From Apus apus (Eukaryota > Chordata > Aves > Apodiformes > Apodidae): a stretch of DNA of 64,000 bases. How positions within the stretch are numbered: the first letter of the stretch is position 1; each line of letters opens with the position of its first letter. The position numbers were made by a program, and so were the translations under genes. Location: the NCBI RefSeq assembly GCF_020740795.1, contig NC_067312.1, positions 36,618,905 through 36,682,904 on the forward strand. The letters run 5' to 3'. The notes below the pieces were generated by a model. That model was given only the letters and a program-made list of their open reading frames with translations. It was not told the DNA's origin and searched no databases. This document shows, one piece after another, positions 10,901 through 20,406 of the stretch.

Positions 10901-12543
10901 GGCTGACTGGCCTGTAGTTACCTGGCTCCTCTTTCTTGCCTTTTTTGAAGACTGGGGTTTCACTGGCTTTCCTCCTGTCCTCAGGCACTTCTGTTCTCTA
11001 GGGCTTTTCAAGGGTGATGGGAGAGTGGCCTAGCAATGACTTCTGCCAGCTCCCTGAGCACCTGCAGGTGGCATTCCATCAGGGTCCATGGATTTGTGAA
11101 TGTTTGGTTTACTTAATTGATCCCTAACCCAATCCTCTGCAACCGAGCCAAAAATCTTCCTTTTGCTGGACTTCCTCTTTGGTCTTGGTGACGTGGGACT
11201 CCTGAGGGTCAGCCTTAGCAGTAAAGAGAGAGTCAAAGAAGGTATTCAGTAACTCTGCCTTCTCTGTGTCCTCTTGTCACTAGGGCACCAACTTTTTTCA
11301 GCAGGGGCTCACATTCCCTTTAGACTTCCTTTTTCCTCCAGTGTACTTGAAGAAACCTTTCTTGTTGTCCTTGACCTCCCTTGCCAGGTTTAACTCCAAG
11401 GAGGCCTTAGCTTTCCTTTTTGCATCCCTACATACTCTGATGACATTCTTGTAATTCTTCCCAAATGGTCTGTCCTTTCTTCCATGATCTATAAACTTCT
11501 TTCTTCCGCTTAAGCTTATTCAGTAGCTCCCTACTCAACCATGCAGGTCTCCTGGCTCTCTTACTTTATTTGTTACACTTTGGGATGCTGTGATCTTGAG
11601 CTTGGAGGAAAAGGTTCTCGAATATTAACCAGTTCTCTTGGGCCCGCTTTCCATTTAGAGCCCTATCCCATGAGATTTCGTGAAGCAGTTCCTTGAAGAG
11701 GTCAAAGTTGGCCCTTCTGGAGTCCAAGGCTGAGGTCCTGCTTGATCCTGTGTGTGTACTGCACATGATCCTGAACTCCCCCATCTCATGATCACTACAG
11801 CCAAGGCTTCCCATTGGACCTTCACATCCTCAACTAGTCCCTCCTTGTTTATCAATACGAGGTCCAGCAGTACGCTCTTTGTTGGCTCAATCTGGTTCAT
11901 CATCTTTGCCATAGAGTAGCTTTATGAGGAATACTGTTAACTTAAAATGCTCTTTTAAAAGTAAATTAAACATTTCTGGCAGTAGGTATGCTAGGGGATA
12001 TATAAAGTTCTTAAGGTATGATAAGAAGTTTGTCATCAGTATTTAGCAAGACTTACGGTACAAAAATTTGGGAAAGTTTAGATAGATAGATTTGCATAGA
12101 TTTGCTATGTTCCCCTTCCTTTCTTGCTTCTCTTGCTGCCCTGCATAGTAAAGGATTTAGTATTTACCAGTGCTGCTAAGTACACTGAGATCTGTAGGAC
12201 AGCGAAGCTGTGTCTGTTACCATGATGCATTAAAGTATCTGCAGTTCCTGAGGATATACCTGATTCTAATCTTGTAAGTGGTACTGTACAAAGAAACCCT
12301 TGGGTCTTTGTGGAGCCCTGTGGAAGTTTGTTTCTCTTCTGCCTCAGCATAACAGTAAAAAGTAGTATGTTAGCATTATGGAGATTTTTTTTGGCCATAA
12401 AACATATTTCATCTTCCTTACCAGTAGGTTTGGTACGTTGAATCACACTGAAGCGATTGTATGCAACAGCAGTGTAAATTCTTCGTAACAGAGAACTGAA
12501 AAATAATGCTTGATCTGCATATGTTTTTTATTTCTTTTTCTAG
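7994..12543 (+). other. FOCAD: FOCAD intron 2
   Basis: About 4.5 kb. More than half is the minus-strand CR1 at 9563-11912. The remainder (7994-9562 and 11913-12543) is AT-rich sequence without recognisable elements. Confidence 0.85.
9563..11912 (-). mobile_element. long 5'-truncated CR1 LINE (EN end plus RT)
   Basis: Read on the minus strand, the element begins inside the endonuclease part of ORF2 (LLDLVLINKEGLVEDVK at about 11870-11820, then SLGCSDHEMGEF). It continues through reverse transcriptase: [11 protein letters not shown] near 10710, [11 protein letters not shown] near 10550, the catalytic FADD box near 10450, and VLVDNRLTMSQQCALAAKK near 10200. It ends with the 3' UTR (GAGGTTCCTTCCAA) and a TTTCTGTGATTCATAAT tail at about 9563. 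The ORF is broken into at least five frames by stops and shifts, so it is dead. At about 2.35 kb it is unusually long for a genomic CR1 copy, most of which are a few hundred bases. It has spread through RNA target-primed integration like other CR1 copies and has no flanking duplication I can see. Confidence 0.93.
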
Positions 12544-12618
12544 GCAGTGGGTCATCTGATTGCTGCAGTGCTGAAAGAAAACGCCTCTTTGGAGAAGATC
12601 AGACAGGCATCTGACAGG
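12544..12618 (+). CDS. FOCAD: FOCAD coding exon 2 (residues 20-44)
   Basis: Acceptor TTCTTTTTCTAG; reads AVGHLIAAVLKEN ... EKIRQASDR, the strongly conserved first helical segment of the family. It is phase 0 at both ends, 75 bases. The donor is AGG|GTCTGT, which departs from consensus at +3 and +4 and lacks A at -2. It is kept because the frame joins perfectly to the next exon (TPALNLLWEKCC) and no better GT fits. Confidence 0.92.
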
Positions 12619-13124
12619 GTCTGTGCCATTTGTTCACTTCTGTCTGCTCTCGTTCACATGTACTTACGTTTTTCTCTGATTTCCCATTCCTCATTTTAAT
12701 ACATCTTAGAAATAAAGTAATGTAGTAGTATTAGCAATATGTGTCTGGACATGCAGGTAGGCAGAGTAAATATCTGAGATCAGAAGAGCAGTATTACTTC
12801 CTTTGGAAGTCTTAATGGCAGAAGTCTTAATTCAGCAGAATACCAACATCCAGCCATGCTCAGTTCAAGAGCATTACTTATGTTAATTGCAAGTGAAGTG
12901 CCATATTGTGAGACATTGTTACTTTAGTAGGAAAGTCTATGGATTTTTTTGTTGTGATGTAAAGTGTATGGCATTTCACATACCTGTGTTGGTGTTATAT
13001 TTCATATAACTCTCTTAAAAGAGAGTTAAAGGGCTCTTAAAGAGCCCTACTCATATAAGCTCTACTTAGCTTGTAAGTCAGTGTCAGCCTTCTCATTGCT
13101 TGTGTCTCACGCTTTTCACTTCAG
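12619..13124 (+). other. FOCAD: FOCAD intron 3, with paired hairpins
   Basis: A 506-bp intron containing no recognised transposon. Two adjacent perfect inverted repeats lie at 13008-13027 and 13030-13048, each with 9-bp arms, about 75 bases before the acceptor. Confidence 0.85.
13008..13048. repeat. two adjacent perfect hairpins
   Basis: The first is AACTCTCTT-AA-AAGAGAGTT (13008-13027). The second is AGGGCTCTT-A-AAGAGCCCT (13030-13048). They share the CTCTT/AAGAG core, and similar CATATAA words occur just before (13003-13009) and after (13052-13058) the pair, suggesting a local inverted duplication. The loops are too short for a stable RNA stem without opening. Confidence 0.85.
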
Positions 13125-13279
13125 ACTCCTGCTCTGAACTTGCTTTGGGAGAAGTGCTGCAGTGAGAATGTTGTCGTGCGAACAGCCTGTTCTGAGGGGT
13201 TGGTGGCACTTGTAGCAGAGAAACATGCTGAACTTGACTATGTTCTTCATGGAGCTCTCAGTCTAATTCCCTCAGCAAG
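13125..13279 (+). CDS. FOCAD: FOCAD coding exon 3 (residues 45-96)
   Basis: Acceptor TTTTCACTTCAG, donor AAG|GTAATA. Reads TPALNLLWEKCC, then VVRTACSEGLVALVAEKH and a helix ending SLIPSA. The 155 bases end two bases into an Arg codon. This is a typical HEAT-like pair of amphipathic helices and matches the human order closely. Confidence 0.96.
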
Positions 13280-15850
13280 GTAATACTTGGTTGCCCGATT
13301 TTGTGTCTTTTAACGGTTATCAGTCATTGCTTTTCCCTTGTAAATACAAGGAAAGAGGAAAGGTTCTGTATATGACAGTATCTTTAGACAAGCTGTTGCA
13401 TTAAGGACTGGCACTGCCTTGCCACTCTGATGAAGGCTGTTTCTTTCATCTTGGTAGTGTGACAGTGTGAGTCTCACTTAACTTGTGGAGTATCCTGTGC
13501 ATGTAGGCTGAAATTGTTAGCATGTCAGACTAACGCTCTGAACTTTGAGCTGTGGAAACTCAGAAATCAATGCAATGCCTGCTTTTGTTGCCTTTGTCAT
13601 AGGGAAGGGGAAAGCAAATGGCATTATGGGGTAGAGAAATAACTTCATAATCAGTCTGTTTAAATAACTGGTTGCTCAGATAGCGTCACCATAGGACTGT
13701 GGGTGGGAATTAGGAATGCTAGGTTTTGTTTCCATGTCTGCTGAGGAAGAAATCACATTACCTAACTCTGCAGCTATTTTCTTTTAGAAAATCCTGCACA
13801 TGCAACACGTACATCATACAACAGTGTTTTGGGTTAAGCTCCCTGTGAAACATGCCAAGATAATGCAGTTGTGGGGAAAGAAGACACTGTGCACAAAATT
13901 TATAAATTTGTAAGTGGGAAGTCAAATTGTGATTGGGAAGATATTTCCATTAAAATGTACTGATCTCGTAAAGTTCCGTGGGTTATCTGTCTTCTGGCTT
14001 TTGGCAGCTGACTGGTTTTCTGCACTAAGCCTTTTCTTTCTCTTCTTCTTCATTGAGAATGCTAGAGTTGTTTTTAGCCAAGCTAGCTAATTGGTGCTGC
14101 ACCTGTGATCTATGATGCTGGCTGGGCTCAGCATAGAGATTGCAAGAACCACACTATTCAAGACATGTTTTTTCACTCCTTCACAGCATCAGTTTTAGGC
14201 TGAAGTTTCTCATGGTCAGTCTGAGCCAAAGGTGGGTTTGAGTTTGAGTAAACTAGTGAAATGTTGTAAGAAGTCAGATATTTTTTTAAAAAGTGTTTCT
14301 TTGTGTCTTGCTAACAGCTAGAATATTGCTGTGATGATGCTGATTCTGTTCTGAATTCTTTAGGTGATTATGGATCCCTAGGAAAGGTTTTGTAAACATA
14401 TTTTTATAATAAATAAAAAAATTTCTGCAAACCACTGTCCCCCAAATGACAAAATTTCACTAGTTCAGTTTGGAGATAAGGGAAGAATCTGCATTGTTAA
14501 CGAAGAAGTAGAAGCATGTGTGCTTAGACTATGAGAACCTGAGTTCTGTAAGGTAAGGTGGACGGAAAATTTCATTAGCTGTGGCTAGCACACTGAAAAA
14601 GTGAAATTCCTTTGCAGCGAAAGGTTTGTTAGAGCGTCAGGGGTTTCTAAGGAAATTAAATGTTGGTACAATTTTGTACTTTAGAAAATAAAAAGTATAA
14701 AATAGGATATTTAGCATTTAGTTAGCCTTAAAAAAAAATATCAGAAATATGTGTTGAAAGGGCTTGGATCTGCCCCATTTCTACACTATTTATGTTTTAT
14801 CATGTGTGAAACCAACATACATGACTTATCGGTATAGTAAGTACTAGAAAATTGCTCAGGAACCTTTTATGATTTTTTGGCTTCTTCCCTCCCTGCCTAC
14901 CCCCAAGCTGTCATGATTCAAAGTACATTCACTGTGAATTGCAAAGCGGGGCTTCTATAGTCTAACCACTGAAGTCTATGAGTTTTAAACGTCTGTAACC
15001 TCAAGAGCTGTTTACTTTGACCGTTTCAGATAAGTTCACTGATACTTTTTTTTTGATGTGGTCAGTTTGGAAAGGTGTGGAAATCAGTTAACTATTAAAA
15101 GGAGAAAACAATTCTGAAAGTTGTCTTTGTAAGCTCAGCCAAGCAGTAATAAGTTATAGACTTCTTGATCTCTTCATTACATAGTCACAGAGCTTTTTAC
15201 CCCCTTGTGGTAGGCTTCGTTTATTTCATTAGTATCTGTCCAAGACAATATGGGAAATCTTATCAAAACTCCAGTAATACTGTAGTTTCCTAAATTTCCC
15301 TGAATGGTAAATTAACAGCATAGGAGGAGAGAGATAAAATAGCTGTATGGATCTATTTTGTGTAGTCAATGGCTTCTGAGATAAAAAGTCAGCACAAAGT
15401 AGATGTCTCAAGTGTCTTTTCTGACAGTGTGATTTCACTTGCTTTCTCTTGCCAGTGGCATGGATGAATTTTGTGTACCATGCTGGATGTTTGCCTATAT
15501 ATTTGCATTTGGGGAAAAGCTAATTTTCCACTTTTAACATATTAAAAGCATTAGTTTCTGTTAAGCTGGGAACAGCAAATATACTTGTAAGATATTATGG
15601 AAACGAACCATCAAAAGTTTTTAATTGATGCATTCATTATTATCTCTGCTGTTTTCTTAGTATATGAAAAAGGAAACAAAGATGTGGATGCACTGCTTGC
15701 CAAAAAATTGTGTAGGCAGATGTCAGGAGCTCCTTAAGGAGAACTCAAAGCATCTTGAGTGTCAGTTTTGTTCCTGGGTTCCTCCTCTTATGGAAGAATC
15801 AACTAAGGTAACAACGTATGTGACAGTAATGTGTTTCTTTTTATCAACAG
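13280..15850 (+). other. FOCAD: FOCAD intron 4
   Basis: About 2.6 kb of AT-rich sequence. I see no recognisable transposon, RNA gene or exon. Confidence 0.8.
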
Positions 15851-15955
15851 GAATGTGCATGGTTTAGTAAAAACTATTTCAAAGTTACTAAAATATCAAG
15901 CTCTTCAACTGGGAAAAGATGGAGATGAGGCTATTCAGAATCTTTATGGAATCAG
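15851..15955 (+). CDS. FOCAD: FOCAD coding exon 4 (residues 96-131)
   Basis: Acceptor TTTTTATCAACAG, donor CAG|GTTAGT. Reads (R)NVHGLVKTISKLLKYQALQLGK ... AIQNLYGI(R). It is 105 bases and a symmetric 2-2 phase exon, so skipping it alone would keep the frame. The sequence after the conserved HGL/QAL core is the variable loop seen in the family. Confidence 0.95.
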
Positions 15956-17447
15956 GTTAGTTTCATGTTGGTTTTATTTAGATACTGTAATAACTTTTTG
16001 TTTGTTAACCTAAACCTATTTTTTTATTATTATTTTTTATTATTTTTTAATTTCAAGAAGATTTCCACCATAAACTTAAAAGGGGCAATGGCAACATGAA
16101 AGCTGTGGGCAAGAAGGAACAAATATTGGCTCTTGTTCAAATACAGTAGCTGGATGATTGCTAATAGTACTTTCAATATGTGTTTTATTTTAAGTCTGTG
16201 GACCACTTCCCTCTCACTTATTTTTCCTGCTTTATTCCTGTTATCAAAGTAAGGTTCCTCAATGCTTTTCCTGTTAAAATGGTTGTCATGTAAAAATCAA
16301 TGATTTATAGATGCATCCAGAGCTACTCATATAAAGTTTCTCTTCATGCCTTAGCAGCCTTCTGAAGGGGACATCTTAGTGACTTCATCCAGCTCTTGGG
16401 AAACCATGAGTCAGTGCTGACATTAAAAGCTGCTATTGTATTCTCCCTGGGGAAGTTCCCAGTTTGTTAAAACGTCATAAACATTTTTCAGGTTGCATTT
16501 GATGCTGGTAAGAGGTATCGTTCTAGCAGTCTATAGCTATAATGCTTTAAGGCTATAAAAGACACTATTTGAAAGAAAAGAATCATGTTCTTTACTTAAG
16601 CAAGATGAAGTGAAGAAAAGTGTAGCAGCCTTTGGAGTGCTGAATGGAAGCACTTCCTGAAGTCCTGTATGGCTTTGTTTTCTCTTCCCTTCTTGTTCAT
16701 GTGATTTTTTTGAAATGCTAGGATAGAACTAGCTGGAAAGCTGTTAAAAACTGTTCAGTTAATCTAGACAGAAAGCTAAATATCTGTCCCTGAAAAGCTT
16801 GTTCAAGTGCTGAATTTTTAATTCTTGTTCTTGGATGTGCGTATGATCTCATTATATTAGCACAAGGTCACTTCTAAGTTTAACTTTTCTTTTTTTCCTG
16901 TTGGTAACAGAGTAATCTGAAAGCTACTGGTTATTATTTCATAGAGATTTAAATACGGTCTGTCTAATGTCCTCTCTTCTAAGCATCATTGAAGAGGTGC
17001 CATAGATAAGATGTCAGGTTCCATTGCTAAATTTCCTTCTGTCTTCAGGTACATAGTCTTGTAATTGTTCCAGTTCCATTAACCTGACTGAGTCGAGATT
17101 TTCCTAGATTTTAGTTCTCAGACAGTATTTGTAGTTTTCCAGCTTGCTTGATTTTTAAAAACTATTTCCACTATTTAGGGTACCTTACTAAGAGTGTTTA
17201 CATCCTTATATTTATGTATTGTAACAATAAACAAGTATTCTTTGCATATTCATGTTCAAATAGATTTTGAGGATACATTTGTGGTTATGCTTCTAAGTCT
17301 TGATAGTGTACAGGCTCTAATGTGTCTGTATACGAAAATGACTTAGCAACAGTTTTCTTTATCTGTCTTTATTGCATTCCTATAGATTTCTGCTGTGTCC
17401 TTAAAGGCACAGTTATCTTCATGTCTAAATAGAAATTACCTGAATCT

Positions 17448-17520
17448 GGTGTGTATGTGTGTATATATATCTGGGGTGTGTGTATGTGTGTGGGTATATA
17501 TATGTATGTATGTATATCTG
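17448..17520. repeat. TG/TA microsatellite
   Basis: Alternating purine-pyrimidine tract of GTGTGTATG, TATATATA and GTATGTAT words broken by one CTGGGG interruption. Likely length-variable. Confidence 0.85.
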
Positions 17521-17752
17521 AATATGCTCTTGATTTAGATACAGCTACCTCTAGGCTGATGACCTGAGCACTGCAATCAAGGTTCTGTCAATAAATAAAA
17601 GCTTTTTTATGATGCTTAAAAACACATTAACAGCACTTTTTTCTTTGTGAATATCCTTCCATGGCAAGGAGTGGTTTGTCAAATTTCCTCATACTGCCCA
17701 CTTTAAGGTCCAATGTAGTTTGAAGCACTTGAAGAGAAGCAGTTGACATTGG

Positions 17753-17860
17753 AGGATTGGAGCATCTCGCTTATGAGGAAAGGCTGAGAGAGCTGGGACT
17801 CTTTAGCCTGAAGAAGAGAAGGCTGAGGAGAGACCTCATTAATGCCTCTATGAAGATTAA
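17753..17860 (+). mobile_element. short internal CR1 fragment
   Basis: Contains the CR1 phrase GAGGAAAGGCTGAGAGAGCT followed by AGCCTGAAGAAGAGAAGGCT and GAGACCTCATTAATGCC, the segment just downstream of the reverse transcriptase. Both the 5' and 3' parts are missing, so it ends within the element on each side. Roughly 108 bases. Confidence 0.85.
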
Positions 17861-20304
17861 TTCCTCATATGTAGATTATTTTGTAGCATCTAAGGACACT
17901 GGAGTTCTGTTACCTGAGTTCAGTGGGTCAAATTATCATAGCTGACTGTTGTCTTCTATTGAAGTAGATATTTTCAGTTTCCTTGTTTTTTAGCTCTAGT
18001 CTGACCATACTGTGAAAAAAAACAAGAGGCATTAGGTATGTAAGATATTCTGTAACCAGCTTTCAGTGGGCCTTTCATTCAGCTAATGTCAAAGTTTATT
18101 ACTCTCCAGTTTTTTCTCAAAACTAGTCAGTTGCCCAGAATTCAAACAATGCTAACATTGAGAACGTAAAAACATTATGAGAAGCACCTCCTTATGGGTA
18201 TGCCTGCTGGATACTATCTTCTTAGACATAGCATAACTCTAAATGTTGTTTATAGCAGGTATTACCTCATTATTTCATAAGGAAAGCCCTAATACACCTT
18301 TGCATTATGGAGTTCAAATTTGCTGTGTAATGGAAAAAATTAGATAGATATTTTTAATTCTTTCTGGGGTTGTGGCAGATCTCATTCGCTTCACCTGGAG
18401 TTGTTTGGTACTACTCAAGGTGAAGCCTGTGTTGTAGCAGCACAACGCTGTTGAGTATGAGTGTGTCTCAATTAATGTTGTCTTCCATAATAAAAAGACT
18501 GCTCTGCATCTTGGGCTTTCTGCACTTCACAGGTTTTTAAAATAGTAATAAACCAAATACCATTACAAATCCTTTCTAAAAGGCTTACTAGACAGTATTA
18601 CTCACTGTAGTAAAATTAACAGTATGTCAAGAAAGCTAACAGTTTCTTGACTGCTGTTCCATATCTGCAATCATTTAAGTGAGACAGCTCACATGAGTGA
18701 AAGTCAGTTGGCCTGTAAACACATGCACAGAGACTTAAACTTACGTTAGAGGTGAGAATGTGTGTTGTGGGAGTGAGTGAGCTCTTTCTTTTTTTCTTTG
18801 GTTAGTTCTCAATTTTTTTAAAAGGCATGGCAAGTGTTTCTAAAACTGAGTTTTTCTATTTTGAGATATACCACTTTGCTTGGTGGGTCTTAGATCATCT
18901 AGAGCTCTATTGGTAAAACTGATGGCAAGTCTCTGTGGTGTGTAGCATAGACTTGCTGGACGTGTGAACAGGAAGGATGGTTAACCCAACTGAAGGTGGT
19001 GGTCTGCAGCATCTGCAGTTCCGAGATTTATGCCTCTCTGGCTGTGAGCCTGGCATGTCATGTGTGCATTTGTTGCCTTTCTGCTCAATTGTGCAGCTCC
19101 GTTGTTTCCTGCACATGGGCTAGACACTTGTGAAACAAGTCTCTTTTCTCTCTTGCTAGTAATAAAGTTGTTTTTGCTCTGAGAGCAGGGAAGTATCTGA
19201 TTGTCTGCAGTTAAATTGTCAGGATCCCAGTAAAGAATATACACTACTCTTCTTGTTGTTGGCTGAAGCAGGAAAGGAGACTGGGGAAAATAAAAGACAC
19301 TTAGCAGGCAGGTGGGAGTAAGAGGGTCAGTCAAAGCAAGCGTAGTGAGTAAACTACCCTTTAGTAGAAAGTGGTGATGGAAGTAGTGATGAACCTGCCT
19401 CTACTTCATCAGTTCTTGCCAGTTTCCCATCTCTTTAAGAAGTATAATGTTCAGACTCTTGTACTGTGTTTTCCTTTCTAATGCTAACTTAGTCTAGTCA
19501 AATAACTTTGGTTTTCTTTTGACAGAACAAACTATGTATTTCAGGCTTCCCCTCCTGCCCAGCTTTTCCTTTACTGCTACTGTACAAGGGTAGTCGCTGT
19601 TTCATGTGAGTGTCAAACTCCTACGTGATGTAGATGGCCTTCAGTCCTTGACTTGGGAGGTGGGGAGCGTGTTGGTCATAGATTGATCTGAGAAGAACAG
19701 GTGACTTCTAGGCCTCAGTGACCTTTTCAAATGCAACCATTGTCAGGCTGGTAGGAAAGAGGCATCTTGAGGGTGGTGGTATGGCCAGCCTTTTTCCTTT
19801 CCTGTTTCTTTCACCACCACCACCAAAAAGGAAGAATAAACAGGTAAGTTGAGAGCAAATGTAAAGTAGTAAGTGGGATGAGGTTGCCTTGATTGATCTT
19901 GGGTGCTGAAGATTTGTACCTATGCTTGAAAGACTGGACTGATATATGATGTGGTTTTAAATTTCTCTGTGGGTTTTCCTTAGGGCTCACTGCTAGAGCT
20001 TAGTGCTGCTGCTAATGACTCAACTTAGGCCACACATTTGAACAGTGATCCTTAGACATGCATTTAAAAAAAAAAAATAAAAAAAGAAAAATCAGACCAG
20101 GACTCTTCAAGTAGAGATTTTGTTTAATCTTGTTTCCTGGATTTCCTATAAAATGTGCTCTTTTACAGAGTAGCACTCTTGGCAAAGCTGGTGAAGGAAG
20201 TTGATTAAATTGTCTGTTTCTACAGGTGATTTTTTTTTGAACATAGTTATTTTGCACAATCACTTTCTGCGTTTTAGATTGAAATATTATTTCTTTGTGT
20301 TCAG

Positions 20305-20406
20305 GAACACTCCTCATCCATTCATCACTGTCCTTGAGAACAGACCTGATTGCTGGCCAATTCTGCTGCAGCAGATAGCAGTATTTTTCCATCAATGTCC
20401 AGAGAG
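20305..20406 (+). CDS. FOCAD: FOCAD coding exon 5 (residues 131-165)
   Basis: Acceptor TTTGTGTTCAG, donor GAG|GTAAAT. Reads (R)NTPHPFITVLENRPDCWPIL, then QQIAVFFHQCPE(R). The HP-ITVLE-RPDCWP block is among the most conserved of the protein. It is 102 bases, symmetric 2-2 phase like the exon before it. Confidence 0.97.

Larger units (their letters stand above)
15956..20304 (+). other. FOCAD: FOCAD intron 5
   Basis: About 4.3 kb. It contains a TG/TA microsatellite (17448-17520) and a short CR1 piece (17753-17860). The rest is AT-rich and unassigned. Confidence 0.8.

Noticed and set aside
15660..15810. Open frame after a TTTTCTTAG acceptor, just before coding exon 4
   Set aside because: It does not join in frame to the FOCAD reading and has no counterpart in the known protein; the real acceptor is at 15850.
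17650..17680. Possible miR-491 relic (human MIR491 lies in a FOCAD intron)
   Set aside because: Only a CCTTCCATG word is shared; the surrounding sequence does not fold into the known hairpin and the mature sequence is not found in the introns.
18907..19334. Minus-strand open frames of 69-117 codons in intron 5
   Set aside because: Low-complexity, overlapping frames without domain, start context or splice support; chance openings in an AT-rich intron.
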